Shown here one piece after another: positions 17,455 to 29,175 of a stretch of 64,000 bases of DNA. This DNA comes from Psychrobacter sp. NZS113. GTDB taxonomy: Bacteria; Pseudomonadota; Gammaproteobacteria; Pseudomonadales; Moraxellaceae. Location: contig NZ_JADYWL010000001.1 in NCBI RefSeq assembly GCF_015864825.1, forward strand, positions 186,001 to 250,000. The letters run 5' to 3'. Within the stretch, counting starts at the first letter, position 1, and the number at the start of each line of letters is the position of its first letter. A program made the position numbers and the translations under genes. Under the pieces are notes generated by a model. The model was not told the origin of the DNA and did no database searches. It worked only from the letters and a program-made list of their open reading frames with translations.

Positions 17455-19362
17455 TTAGCTGTCTTCACCTAAGAAGCCACCACTTTGACGATGCCACAAC
17501 CGTGCATAGACGCCGTGTAGAGCCAATAGCTCGTCATGACTGCCTTGCTCAATGATTCGACCTTTATCCATAACGACCAGTCGATCAAGTGCGGCAATGG
17601 TAGAGAGGCGATGGGCGATGGCAATGACTGTTTTGCCTGTCATAATGTCATTCAAGCTTTCGGTAATAGCAAATTCAATCTCAGAGTCAAGTGCACTGGT
17701 TGCTTCGTCTAATAGTAAGATCGGCGCGTTTTTTAGCATAACACGTGAGATGGCAATACGTTGACGTTGTCCGCCAGAGAGTTTGACACCACGTTCACCG
17801 ACTTGGGTATCAAGACCGACATTGCCTTTATCATCATACAAGTCTTTGATGAAGTCCCACGCTTGGGCTTGCTTGGTAGCGGTAATGATTTCTTCATCGG
17901 TCGCATCAGGACGACCGTAAGCGATGTTTTCACGTACAGTACGATGTAATAAAGAAGTGTCTTGGGTGACCATACCGATTTGTTGGCGTAAGGACTCCTG
18001 AGTAACCGCATCAATCGCTTGACCATCGATTAGGATTTTACCGCTATCAACATCGAAAAAGCGTAATAGTAAATTCACCAACGTTGATTTACCCGCCCCC
18101 GAGCGACCAACCAAACCTATCTTCTCACCTGGTGCGATGTCCAAATAAAAGTTATCGAGGAGCTTGATAGTAGACGTTGCTGGTACTTTTGCTTCGTCTA
18201 AATTTTTGCCATCGATATCATCGGCATTGTTATTACTTTCATAGCTAAAATCTACGTCATCGAACACGATACGACCTTTAGATACGTCTAAAGCGGGCGC
18301 GCTTGGCTGATCGACAATGGTTTGTGGGGCCGATAGTGTGCGCATGCCATCTTGTACCGTACCGATACTTTCAAATAAACTGGCAGTTTGCCACATAATC
18401 CACCGTGTCAGACCATTCAAACGTAGTGCCATCGCAGTCGCAGCCGCAAACGCGCCCACACCGACGTCTCCTTGCTGCCATAGATATAGACCAATACCCG
18501 CAGTGCTGCTGACTAAGATAACACTGATAAGGTGAGTTGAGACTTCTAGATAACTGACCCAGCGCATCTGTGCATGGACAGTGCCCAAAAACTGACCCAT
18601 GGCATTTTTAGCATAACCAAGCTCACGGCGCGAATGGCTAAATAGCTTGACGGTCATGATATTGGCATAAGCATCAGTAATGCGTCCAACCATCAATGCA
18701 CGGGCATCTGCCTGAACAATGGCAGTGTGTTTTAATTTAGGAATAAAGTACCAAATACTCAGAGCAACCAAGACAAACCAGATGATAAAAGGAATTAATA
18801 GTAAGCTGTCTAAGTTGAATAAAATAATGCCCGAGGTGATAAAGTAGACAGAGACATACATGAACATGTCAGTAACGGTCATAACTGTATCACGCACAGC
18901 CAGTGCCGTTTGCATGACCTTTGCTGAGACGCGTCCTGAAAACTCATCTTGATAAAACTGCATTGATTGTCCAAGCATACGCTGATGGAAACGCCAGCGC
19001 ATTTGCATAGGAAACACACCTTGCAAGGTCTGAAAATGAATGAACGATGATAAGGCAATCCACAATGGGCTGATTATCATGACTGCTAGCATCATCAGCA
19101 GCATATCGCCTTTTTCTAACCATAAATTCTGCGGGGTATACACGCCGAGCCAGTCGACAATATTGCCAATCCAAGCAAACAGCATCGCTTCATAAATACC
19201 AATACCTGCTGACAAAAGCATAAACAGCAGTAGCCAACCGCGTAGACCTTTGGTACACACCCATAGGAATTTGAGCATGCCATCACGAGGGGAAGGCAGC
19301 GGCATAGGGGAATCGGGGAAGGCAGGCAGGCGGTTTTCAAAAAAGCGAAATAGAGTATTCAT
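17455..19362 (-). CDS. ABC exporter, fused membrane and ATPase domains (MsbA/MDR type)
   Basis: A 635-residue half-transporter. Six transmembrane helices occupy about residues 40-360; the ATPase domain has Walker A GLVGRSGAGKST, signature LSGGQRQRIAISRV, Walker B ILLLDEATSALD and the H-loop AHRLSTI. The half-transporter should dimerise in the inner membrane to export a hydrophobic compound, lipid or drug. An acidic linker (SNNNADDIDGKNLDEAKVP) is inserted just before the nucleotide-binding core. The substrate cannot be read from sequence. It is the first of three minus-strand genes. Confidence 0.88.
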   Translation of the reverse strand: MNTLFRFFENRLPAFPDSPMPLPSPRDGMLKFLWVCTKGLRGWLLLFMLLSAGIGIYEAMLFAWIGNIVDWLGVYTPQNLWLEKGDMLLMMLAVMIISPLWIALSSFIHFQTLQGVFPMQMRWRFHQRMLGQSMQFYQDEFSGRVSAKVMQTALAVRDTVMTVTDMFMYVSVYFITSGIILFNLDSLLLIPFIIWFVLVALSIWYFIPKLKHTAIVQADARALMVGRITDAYANIMTVKLFSHSRRELGYAKNAMGQFLGTVHAQMRWVSYLEVSTHLISVILVSSTAGIGLYLWQQGDVGVGAFAAATAMALRLNGLTRWIMWQTASLFESIGTVQDGMRTLSAPQTIVDQPSAPALDVSKGRIVFDDVDFSYESNNNADDIDGKNLDEAKVPATSTIKLLDNFYLDIAPGEKIGLVGRSGAGKSTLVNLLLRFFDVDSGKILIDGQAIDAVTQESLRQQIGMVTQDTSLLHRTVRENIAYGRPDATDEEIITATKQAQAWDFIKDLYDDKGNVGLDTQVGERGVKLSGGQRQRIAISRVMLKNAPILLLDEATSALDSEIEFAITESLNDIMTGKTVIAIAHRLSTIAALDRLVVMDKGRIIEQGSHDELLALHGVYARLWHRQSGGFLGEDS

Positions 19363-19710
19363 AGGTAGTCATAAAACATCAATAGCAGTACGCCAAAATC
19401 AACGATATCACTCGTTATTTTGAATCTTTACTTTAGTTATTAGGATTGCTTGCTATTTTAGCAAACTTCACAATTAGACCTGCATGCTAATTGTAATTTG
19501 AACGGTATAGGTCAATTAGTTATTAGGGCTGTCATCAATTCAATCGATAGCTACGAAAAAATATTTTGTTACATGTTATTATTCTACTCTTTTGGGCAGT
19601 CCAAGTTTCATATGCAAACTTTCTGGTTTTTGAATTTGCTGTTTTTTTGAACTCTCTAGTTTTTTGAAAAGTCATCACGCAAAAATTGTCGTTTAACAAG
19701 GTAAAAGCTC
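19363..19710. other. Divergent intergenic region with a 3 x 17-bp repeat
   Basis: AT-rich spacer between the ABC exporter (minus) and the EamA transporter (plus). It should contain both promoters. No gene, riboswitch or hairpin was seen. The only structure is the short tandem repeat listed next. Confidence 0.6.
19618..19668 (+). repeat. Three imperfect 17-bp tandem repeats
   Basis: Three consecutive 17-mers (actttctggtttttgaa, tttgctgtttttttgaa, ctctctagttttttgaa) share a T-run followed by GAA. They end about 40 bp before the EamA start codon, where T-tracts could bend DNA or lie in the transcript leader. Confidence 0.55.
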
Positions 19711-20559
19711 ATGGTGTACTTAACGATAGCGGTGTTTTGTAGCGTCGCTGTTTCAGTGTTATTAAAGATATTACGACAAAAAAACATAGACATACGTCAG
19801 ACCATCGTTGCTGGTTATCCCGTGGCTTGTTTATTGACTTGGCTTTTGTTAAAACCAGATACAAGCGGGATGAGCACCCTTGGTAGTGCGTGGGGTGTGA
19901 TTGTTGCTCTCGGTATAATGCTGCCCGCCGTGTTCATTATACTTGGCCGCGCAATTGAATCGGTGGGTATGGTTGCGACCGATGCAGCGCAACGTCTGTC
20001 ATTAATCATTCCTATCGTGGCATCTTTTCTATTGTTTGGTGAGCTGATTACAGGTACGCATATATTGGGATTGGCATTAGGATTTCTAGCATTAGCAGCT
20101 TTGGTCTATCGTCCACAGCATGCTGAGATTAGTCAGCATGCCAAACGCACGCCACTTTGGTTGTTTGGTGTATGGGCAGGCTATGGCATTATTGATATCT
20201 TATTCAAACAGGTCGCCAAACAAGGTACTGCTTTTCCACTCACGCTATTTGTCAGCTTTGGGTTAGCAGGTTTATTACTGCTGATTTATTTACTGGTTAC
20301 TCGTGTGCGCTGGCAAGGAAATGCGCTTGCAGCAGGATTGCTGTTAGGTACGCTCAATACGGGTAATATCTATGCTTATGTGCGTGCGCATCAAGTAATG
20401 CATGACTCTCCTAGTATCGTCTTTACTGGTATGAATGTTGGCGTTATCGCAGTTGCTACTTTGATTGGTGTTGGAGTCTTTAAGGAGCAGCTTAATCGTA
20501 TTAATGTATTGGGTTTATTATTAGCGATTTGCTGCGTGGCGCTACTGTTTTTAGCATAA
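19711..20559 (+). CDS. EamA/DMT-superfamily transporter
   Basis: A 282-residue integral membrane protein with about ten hydrophobic helices arranged as two EamA-like halves (about 1-135 and 150-282). The family exports or imports small metabolites; the substrate is unknown. It starts at an ATG preceded by AAGG at 9 nt. No neighbour suggests a specific role. Confidence 0.82.
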   Translation: MVYLTIAVFCSVAVSVLLKILRQKNIDIRQTIVAGYPVACLLTWLLLKPDTSGMSTLGSAWGVIVALGIMLPAVFIILGRAIESVGMVATDAAQRLSLIIPIVASFLLFGELITGTHILGLALGFLALAALVYRPQHAEISQHAKRTPLWLFGVWAGYGIIDILFKQVAKQGTAFPLTLFVSFGLAGLLLLIYLLVTRVRWQGNALAAGLLLGTLNTGNIYAYVRAHQVMHDSPSIVFTGMNVGVIAVATLIGVGVFKEQLNRINVLGLLLAICCVALLFLA

Positions 20560-20741
20560 TGATTTATTCTAAAGACGAGAGTGTGGTGACGACCTTATGA
20601 AAGCGTTAACCTATCAGATATAGGCGTACACAGCGTCTTATGTTAAGGTTGTCTACAGACAGCAAGACTGATATAAGTTGACAAAAAGCAGTTATTTTTG
20701 TGACACTTGACCTTAATCAATAAAAATAGGATGCACTCTCA

Positions 20742-21632
20742 ATGGAATACGAAAAACAATTACAGCGTGTAAAAACCAGTTCAGGTTTCATCGCAGCACT
20801 TGATCAAAGTGGTGGTAGCACACCAAAGGCGCTAGAAAACTATGGTGTCACAAGTGATGATTATGACAATGACGAAGCTATGTTCGACTTAGTACATGAG
20901 ATGCGTGCCCGTATGATGACTTGCACCGCTTTCGATAATGAGCGTGTACTTGGCGCAATTTTATTTGAAGATACCATGGAGCGTGAGGTCAACGGTAAGT
21001 CAACGGCCCATTATTTATGGGAAGATAAGAATATCGTGCCATTTTTAAAAGTGGATAAAGGGTTGGCTGAGCAAATGGATGGCGTGCAAGTTATGAAGCC
21101 AATGCCGAACTTAGACCTATTATTAGACAAAGCAAAAAATTATCCCGTATTTGGTACTAAGATGCGCTCAGTCATCTACGAGCTAAGTGTGGATGGTATC
21201 GAGCTGGTTGTACAGCAGCAGTTTGATGTCGCAAAGCAAGTTATTTCAAAAGGTTTGATGCCAATTGTTGAGCCTGAAGTAGATATTAATAGTAGCAAAA
21301 AGCATGAATGCGAAGTCATACTCAAGACAAGTATTTTGCATAATCTAGATCGTTTGAACGACGAGCAGCAAGTCATGCTAAAACTGACATTACCAGAGGA
21401 ATCTGGTTTTTATCAAGAGCTGATCGATCATCCAAAAGTATTAAAAGTCGTGGCATTGTCGGGTGGTTATAGCCGTAGTGATGCTTGTGACAAGCTGAAG
21501 CAAAACCCAGGTATGATCGCGAGCTTCTCACGTGCCTTTACTGAAGGCTTGAGTAAGCAACAGAGTGATGAAGAATTCACCAGTGTCATTGATGCGTCAA
21601 TCGAAGAGATTTATGAGGCGTCGAAGGGTTAG
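20742..21632 (+). CDS. fda: Class I fructose-bisphosphate aldolase
   Basis: A 296-residue aldolase of the bacterial class I (Staphylococcus-type) group, beginning MEYEKQLQRVKTSSGFIAAL with DQSGGSTPKALENYGV just after. The Schiff-base region includes VLKVVALSGGYSRSDAC. It interconverts fructose-1,6-bisphosphate with dihydroxyacetone phosphate and glyceraldehyde-3-phosphate and needs no metal. An AGGA lies before the ATG and a terminator follows, so it is probably monocistronic. Confidence 0.92.
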   Translation: MEYEKQLQRVKTSSGFIAALDQSGGSTPKALENYGVTSDDYDNDEAMFDLVHEMRARMMTCTAFDNERVLGAILFEDTMEREVNGKSTAHYLWEDKNIVPFLKVDKGLAEQMDGVQVMKPMPNLDLLLDKAKNYPVFGTKMRSVIYELSVDGIELVVQQQFDVAKQVISKGLMPIVEPEVDINSSKKHECEVILKTSILHNLDRLNDEQQVMLKLTLPEESGFYQELIDHPKVLKVVALSGGYSRSDACDKLKQNPGMIASFSRAFTEGLSKQQSDEEFTSVIDASIEEIYEASKG

Positions 21633-21656
21633 AGTTTAAAAACTAGAGTCGAATTT

Positions 21657-21695
21657 ATAATCCCAGTAAATGTTATGTTTGCTGGGATTATTTTA
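21657..21695 (+). terminator. Rho-independent terminator after fda
   Basis: A stem of about 14 bp (ataatcccagtaaa / tttgctgggattat, one G-U pair) with loop tgttatg, followed by TTTTAT, 25 bp after the stop codon. Confidence 0.8.
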
Positions 21696-21757
21696 TAGTT
21701 TTTATTATGAATTAATATTAAACTTGTGTTTGTTTTTTACTGAGGTTTGGAGAGATT

Positions 21758-22831
21758 GTGTTTCGCTTTATCATCATAGGATTGTTATTGCTAAATTGGG
21801 CTGTTTCTAGCCAAGCTATGGAACCAGTCACCTATTCAGGAACTTGGGCAAGTGCTGCTTATTTCAATAAGAGTATTGATGTCATATCAGAGTCAGTCGA
21901 CATTGATATTATAGAAGATACTAATAATGATAGTTATACGGTAACCTATGAGCTATATAACAATCGTGAAGGTCTGCAATTTCCATTAGTGCTTGAGGTG
22001 TTCGATGGTTTGGATAGTTTTGAGCAAAGTGGTGATTTCGAAATCTCTATAGATGGTCAATCAGTGCCTGTTGAAGTACTTGCCGAAGATGATACTGTGC
22101 TTGATACGGCTGACTTTTATTACTTGCCTACAGATACAGACGGTCAAACGTTTAGAGCAGAATCTAAATATATCAACGTAAATTTATCACAAGGGTTGCA
22201 CACTGTTATAGCTACTTATGATGCCCATCCACACTATTATGGTAGTGATTGGACGGCAAGATATACCTACTCATATAGCTTAAAGCCTATGCAGCAGAGT
22301 GATAAAAAAAGCCAGCTATTTCAAGGTTCAACGGTCACTCTAAATTTTGATGGTGATACTAACCATGTCACTGTCAATATCAATAATGAAGAAGCGGAAT
22401 TATCTGTGAATCAACCATTATATTTCAAAGATAATCTTGTGAAAGAGATTGATTTTATTATTCAGAAACCACTGAGTCCATTGGCTAAGGTTTTAACGGC
22501 GGCCTCGCCATTTATAGCTTTCATTGCGTTGTTTGCGCTAGGTATATTACATTTACGCATGATGAGTCGACGTGAAGAAACTCAGCCTGAGAATCGTTGG
22601 GTGGTTATACTGACTGGCGGATTCCTAGTCCCTTTTCTTAGTTTGATAGCCTACTATATCTTTCTACTGGTAACGGACATAGTCATTGGTAAAGGTTCAA
22701 CGGGAGAAAATCGAGCTTTATTCTCTATTTGGGTCCTGCCATTAGGTTATATAGTGTTGACACCTATCTATCTGGTAATTAGCTTTGTGGCTTTTATAGA
22801 GATTAAAAGGAAGAATATAAAAAAAGCTTGA
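21758..22831 (+). CDS. Unrecognised exported membrane protein
   Basis: A 357-residue protein I do not recognise. It has a signal peptide (MFRFIIIGLLLLNWAVSSQA, cleavage likely after residue 20), a beta-rich extracytoplasmic domain of about 215 residues rich in Asp, Tyr and Ser, three C-terminal membrane helices (about 243-263, 283-306 and 325-350) and a basic cytoplasmic tail (EIKRKNIKKA). The start is GTG with GGAGAGA just upstream; no better start is visible. The stop codon lies inside the downstream terminator stem. Codon use resembles its neighbours. A sensory, adhesive or envelope role is possible but unsupported. Confidence 0.7.
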   Translation: MFRFIIIGLLLLNWAVSSQAMEPVTYSGTWASAAYFNKSIDVISESVDIDIIEDTNNDSYTVTYELYNNREGLQFPLVLEVFDGLDSFEQSGDFEISIDGQSVPVEVLAEDDTVLDTADFYYLPTDTDGQTFRAESKYINVNLSQGLHTVIATYDAHPHYYGSDWTARYTYSYSLKPMQQSDKKSQLFQGSTVTLNFDGDTNHVTVNINNEEAELSVNQPLYFKDNLVKEIDFIIQKPLSPLAKVLTAASPFIAFIALFALGILHLRMMSRREETQPENRWVVILTGGFLVPFLSLIAYYIFLLVTDIVIGKGSTGENRALFSIWVLPLGYIVLTPIYLVISFVAFIEIKRKNIKKA

Positions 22832-22856
22832 ACCCAGTGGATGGATTCAAGCTTTT
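22821..22856. terminator. Bidirectional terminator between the membrane protein and thiC
   Basis: Inverted repeat aaaaagcttgaa / ttcaagcttttt around a 12-nt loop serves both convergent genes. The plus-strand stop codon lies within the first arm. Confidence 0.75.
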
Positions 22857-22886
22857 TAAGTTAGTCAGCTTTCAGTAAATAAAGTA

Positions 22887-25076
<2,190 letters not shown>

Positions 25077-25083
25077 TCAGCTC

Positions 25084-25136
25084 ATGAGCATCATTCGCAA
25101 CTAAAACTGAATGTTATAGTCGTGAATAATGCTCAT
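25084..25136 (-). other. Hairpin in the thiC leader
   Basis: A 13-bp inverted repeat (atgagcatcattc / gaataatgctcat, one mismatch as DNA and G-U as RNA) between the TPP aptamer and thiC. It has no T-run, so it is probably not a terminator. It could be part of the expression platform or an RNA stability element. Confidence 0.4.
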
Positions 25137-25262
25137 TAAACGTTAGACGCAGCTTTGTATCATTCTTCACTATTTAGTAGTACATCACGCACACTAAGAT
25201 AGTAATGAAGATAAAAAGGCATTTCTGCACGTCCCTTGCTATAAATAACAAAGTGCTTAAGA

Positions 25263-25385
25263 CTTCCCTGCGTCGGTACTAACCGCATCAGGTTCGGCGG
25301 GTGATCTCTCAGCGAATGTATTAGGGCGACTGATTTAATAACGCAAGTTTAATAAATCAGGCCAATAATACACCGCACCCCGAGT
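25263..25385 (-). ncRNA. TPP (THI-box) riboswitch controlling thiC
   Basis: Read on the minus strand it has the THI-box blocks ACTCGGGGTGC, then CGCTGAGAGATCACCCG, then GAACCTGATGCGGTTAGTAC and the closing CGCAGGGAAG. Thiamine pyrophosphate binding should reduce thiC expression. The leader between aptamer and start codon is about 265 nt; a GC-rich imperfect hairpin close to the start codon (about 25030-25060) may be the terminator or translation switch, but I could not fix the platform. Confidence 0.95.
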
Positions 25386-25592
25386 CTGTCAGTGTTGTGA
25401 ATCTTCTTCATACTAACAAAAATAATCATAGACGGCTAATGATATTTGGAGGCACAGCTTCTGTATTACGCTCGCCGTTCAATATCTTTGTGGATAGATG
25501 ATTTCAATATTAACAGGAGCAACCAATTGGTACTACTAGGCTGTAGGTAGGTCACCTAAATATTATGTAAAGCGAATGAAAGATTGTGACAG

Positions 25593-25622
25593 CTGTCATT
25601 AAACTGTCATAAAAACTTGTCA
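25593..25622 (+). promoter_or_regulatory. Pho box (PhoB binding site) of the pst operon
   Basis: CTGTCATTAAACTGTCAT (25593-25610) matches the PhoB box: two CTGTCAT repeats at 11-bp pitch. A weaker third unit, CTTGTCA (25616-25622), follows. A -10-like aagata lies about 11 bp beyond the second repeat. This places pstS and downstream genes under phosphate-starvation control. Confidence 0.9.
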
Positions 25623-25684
25623 AGATAGCACGCATATCACAAACAATGCTTTTTTGTATCGTTGTTAAACTTTAGGAGTCTTAT

Positions 25685-26857
25685 ATGCGTTATTCGTTAT
25701 TAGCAGTGGCCGTCAGTTGTACATTAGTACTTACGGCGTGTAATAAGTCAACAGATACGGCAGAGCCAGCTGCTGATACTACCAGTAGCGCTGCCACCAC
25801 GGCTGAAACAACCACTCAGACTCAAGGTACGCCTTCTGCTGATACAGGTTTTAAATCTGCTGAGAATATCGCAATGAATATCACAGGTGCAGGCGCATCG
25901 TTCCCGCAGCCTATCTATGCCAAATGGTCTTACGACTACAATGGTGCGACTGGCGGTCAAGTTAATTACCAATCAATTGGTTCATCTGGTGGTATCAAAC
26001 AGATTCAATCAAAAACTGTCGATTTCGGCGCTTCTGATGCACCGATGACGCCTGAAGAGTTAGACGAAGCAGGTTTGATTCAGTTCCCAACGGTTATCGG
26101 TGGTGTCGTACCTATCGTAAACATCGATGGTGTTGAGCCTGGTCAATTACAGTTAGACGGTACAACGTTAGCAGACATCTATTTGGGCAAAATTAGCAAC
26201 TGGAATGATCCGGCTATCAAAGCAATGAACCCAGATTTGACCTTGCCTGATGCTGCTATCACCACAGTATTCCGCTCAGATGGTTCAGGAACAACGTTTA
26301 ACTTCACTGATTATTTGGCAAAAGTTTCCACAGACTGGAAAGACAGTGTTGGCGTTGATAAGACTGTGAAATGGCCAACCTCTGCTACTGGTGCAGGCGG
26401 TAAAGGTAACGAAGGCGTATCAAGCTACGTAAACCGTATGAAAAACTCTATCGGCTACGTTGAGTATGCTTATGCCAAGCAAAACAAAATGTCACACACA
26501 GCACTGAAAAACGCTGCTGGTAACTTCGTGCAACCTTCTGCAGAAACCTTTGCAGCGGCTGGTGACATTGACTGGTCACAGCAAGAAGGCTTCTATAAAG
26601 TTATCACCAACTCTGAGACTGAGCAAGCATGGCCTATCGCTGCTGCAACCTTTATCTTAGTACACAAGCAACCAGAAAATCCTCAGCAAGTGGCTGGCGT
26701 GTTGAACTTCTTTGATTGGGCCTATACCCAAGGCGACGATGATGCCATGGCACTAGATTACGTTCCATTCTCTGATACGGCTGTTGCCTTATTCAAAGCC
26801 AAATGGAATGACGTAAAAGGCAGTGATGGACAACCAGTCTACAAGCCAGCTCAGTAA
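25685..26857 (+). CDS. pstS: Phosphate ABC transporter substrate-binding lipoprotein
   Basis: A 390-residue periplasmic phosphate-binding protein. Signal peptide with lipobox LTAC, lipidated Cys19. A Thr/Ala/Ser-rich linker (about 20-60) precedes the binding fold. Phosphate-contact signatures are GAGASFPQPIYAKW, SIGSSGGIKQI, DFGASDAPM and FRSDGSGTTFNFTDYL. It delivers phosphate to PstCA. It is the first gene of pstSCAB-phoU and the one nearest the Pho box. Two hairpins in the following spacer may stabilise its message. Confidence 0.95.
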   Translation: MRYSLLAVAVSCTLVLTACNKSTDTAEPAADTTSSAATTAETTTQTQGTPSADTGFKSAENIAMNITGAGASFPQPIYAKWSYDYNGATGGQVNYQSIGSSGGIKQIQSKTVDFGASDAPMTPEELDEAGLIQFPTVIGGVVPIVNIDGVEPGQLQLDGTTLADIYLGKISNWNDPAIKAMNPDLTLPDAAITTVFRSDGSGTTFNFTDYLAKVSTDWKDSVGVDKTVKWPTSATGAGGKGNEGVSSYVNRMKNSIGYVEYAYAKQNKMSHTALKNAAGNFVQPSAETFAAAGDIDWSQQEGFYKVITNSETEQAWPIAAATFILVHKQPENPQQVAGVLNFFDWAYTQGDDDAMALDYVPFSDTAVALFKAKWNDVKGSDGQPVYKPAQ

Positions 26858-26889
26858 CTGTTATCTACTGGATACGCTTTAAGAGTTAC

Positions 26890-26970
26890 CCTCTCGAATA
26901 ACTATTCTCCGGTAGTTATTTGAGAGGTTTTATCACAGTAAGTTTGATCCTAAGCTTCCTGTGATAAAAC
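26890..26970 (+). other. Two consecutive hairpins in the pstS-pstC spacer
   Basis: The first is a 15-bp stem (cctctcgaataacta / tagttatttgagagg, one G-U) at 26890-26927. The second is a perfect 12-bp stem (gttttatcacag / ctgtgataaaac) at 26927-26970. Only a short T-run follows the first. They probably attenuate transcription or protect the pstS 3' end, so that binding protein exceeds permease. Confidence 0.6.
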
Positions 26971-27023
26971 CCAATAAAGATTTCTAATATTTTGACTCAA
27001 CCCTATTCAATGCTGAGACACTT

Positions 27024-27977
27024 ATGAATGATTTAAGGTCCCAATTGGCTAAACAAAAACGTTACGATTTTTTGTTTGTTAATGCAACCAAAGCTTTTGC
27101 CATTCTTGTCCTAATGTCTTTAGGTGGTATTTTAGTTTCTTTAATCGTCGGCGCATGGCCGAGCATTCAAGCATTTGGTTTGGGCTTTTATACCAGCAAT
27201 AACTGGGATACAGTTGCTAATGAGTACGGTGCATTAGCGCCTATTTATGGCACGTTGGTGACATCATTTATCGCTATCTTAATTGCAGTTCCAGTCAGTT
27301 TTGGTATTGCCATATTTTTAACCGAAATGTGCCCAAAGTTCTTAAAAAAACCACTTGGTATCGCTATTGAGCTATTGGCTGGTATCCCTTCTATCATTTA
27401 CGGTATGTGGGGATTGTTTGTATTTGCACCTTTCTTTGGCGATCACATTCAGCCATGGTTCATTGAGCACATTGGTCCACTACCTATCATCGGTAAGCTA
27501 TTTACAGGTGCACCAATGGGGTTAGGTATGTTTACCGCCTCATTGGTATTGGCCATCATGATTATTCCATTCATTGCTGCCACCATGCGTGATGTTTTTT
27601 CTGTCGTGCCAGATCTGCTTAAAGAGTCCGCTTATGGGATGGGTGCGACGACTTGGGAAGTCATGTTCAAGATTATCTTACCGTACACTAAAGCGGGTGT
27701 GGTAGGCGGTGTTATCTTGGGATTGGGTCGTGCATTGGGCGAGACCATGGCAGTGACCTTCCTGATTGGTAACGCCTTTAATATCAGTCCAAGTCTCTTT
27801 ACGTCAGGTGTTACGATTACGTCGGCCTTGGCAAATGAATTTGCAGAAGCGTCGAGTGAGCTACATTTGGCTTCCTTATTACATCTGGGCTTAATCTTAT
27901 TTGTCATTACCTTCATCGTATTATCGCTTGCTAAGCTGATGCTCATGAGTATGGACAAAAAAGCAGGTAATCGTTAG
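27024..27977 (+). CDS. pstC: Phosphate ABC transporter permease PstC
   Basis: A 317-residue inner-membrane permease with six helices. The family signature [19 protein letters not shown] lies in the third helix region and the EAA-like loop is [20 protein letters not shown]. It pairs with PstA to form the channel. It overlaps nothing; pstA follows after about 100 bp. Confidence 0.94.
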   Translation: MNDLRSQLAKQKRYDFLFVNATKAFAILVLMSLGGILVSLIVGAWPSIQAFGLGFYTSNNWDTVANEYGALAPIYGTLVTSFIAILIAVPVSFGIAIFLTEMCPKFLKKPLGIAIELLAGIPSIIYGMWGLFVFAPFFGDHIQPWFIEHIGPLPIIGKLFTGAPMGLGMFTASLVLAIMIIPFIAATMRDVFSVVPDLLKESAYGMGATTWEVMFKIILPYTKAGVVGGVILGLGRALGETMAVTFLIGNAFNISPSLFTSGVTITSALANEFAEASSELHLASLLHLGLILFVITFIVLSLAKLMLMSMDKKAGNR

Positions 27978-28076
27978 TCGTTAGATTGCCTTAGTTTTAT
28001 TGAGGCAGTTCGATGCAATCAATCAGTTAAGTGTCGATGGTTATTGGTATTGATAAAAATACGGGAAACACATTTT

Positions 28077-28991
28077 ATGCCTTCTAACAATGCTACCAAC
28101 GCAATCAATGCACCGTCACCGCTGAACACGGGTTTTGAAGGGCGCTATAACAGAAGCTTATATAATAAGCGCCGCTGGGCCAATAAAGTAGGCCTTGGGT
28201 TTGCCATGACGGCAATGGTTTTTGGTTTGTTTTGGCTGTTTTGGATTTTGCTTACGCTCTTTGTTGAAGGCTTCCAAGGCATGGTGCAGCTGCCTATCTT
28301 TACTGCTGATACGCCACCGCCTATGAGTGCAGGCGGTTTACGCAACGCGATTGTCGGTTCAGTCATGTTAGCGTTTTCAGGATTGTTTATCGGGGCACCT
28401 ATCGGATTGATGACCGGTATTTATTTATCCGAGTTTTCTCAAGGCAGTATGCTTGGCAAGGTCACGCGATTCCTAAATGATATTTTGTTGTCAGCACCAT
28501 CTATTGTTATCGGCCTGTTTATTTATGCGCTAATGGTAAAAGGTCAAAGTTTCTCTGGTTGGGCGGGCGCATTAGCCTTGGCATTAATCGTGATTCCTGT
28601 GGTCGTACGTACGACTGAGAATATGCTGAATCTGGTTCCTAATAGCATTCGCGAAGCCGCCTATGCACTAGGTACACCCAAGTGGAAGATGGTGACGCAA
28701 GTAACGATTAAAGCTGCTAGAGCTGGACTGACCACAGGGGTGTTATTGGCCTTTGCGAGAATCACGGGTGAGACGGCACCATTGCTATTTACCGCGCTTA
28801 ACAACCAGTATTTCAGCACAGATATGGGTCAACCCCTTGCCAACTTACCAAATACGATCTACCAGTTTGCGATGAGTCCTTATGAAAACTGGCATACTTT
28901 AGCGTGGGCAGCGGCGCTCCTTATTACTACCTCTGTCTTAGTACTAAATATTTTGGCGAGATTCATTGGTAGTAGAGGTCAGGTTAAATAA
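28077..28991 (+). CDS. pstA: Phosphate ABC transporter permease PstA
   Basis: A 304-residue permease with six helices; LLSAPSIVIGLFIYALMV and the coupling loop REAAYALGTPKWKMVTQVTI are typical of PstA. I chose the ATG giving MPSNNATNAINAPS; an in-frame TTG eleven codons upstream has no better ribosome site. The N-terminal ~35 residues are polar and cytoplasmic. Confidence 0.93.
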   Translation: MPSNNATNAINAPSPLNTGFEGRYNRSLYNKRRWANKVGLGFAMTAMVFGLFWLFWILLTLFVEGFQGMVQLPIFTADTPPPMSAGGLRNAIVGSVMLAFSGLFIGAPIGLMTGIYLSEFSQGSMLGKVTRFLNDILLSAPSIVIGLFIYALMVKGQSFSGWAGALALALIVIPVVVRTTENMLNLVPNSIREAAYALGTPKWKMVTQVTIKAARAGLTTGVLLAFARITGETAPLLFTALNNQYFSTDMGQPLANLPNTIYQFAMSPYENWHTLAWAAALLITTSVLVLNILARFIGSRGQVK

Positions 28992-29175
28992 ATACTGTTA
29001 GCGAATTAGAGTAAAGTAAGCATGTACATACATCTGTAGCATTTTCAAAAATTAGAGTAGCAACAAAACGAAAGCGAGTACTACGTTTAGTAGACTAAGC
29101 AAGTTTGATACCGCTAATCATGTTTTTTGAGATTGATACTATATGAATTTTAATTGAGCCAGGTTGGATAACATT

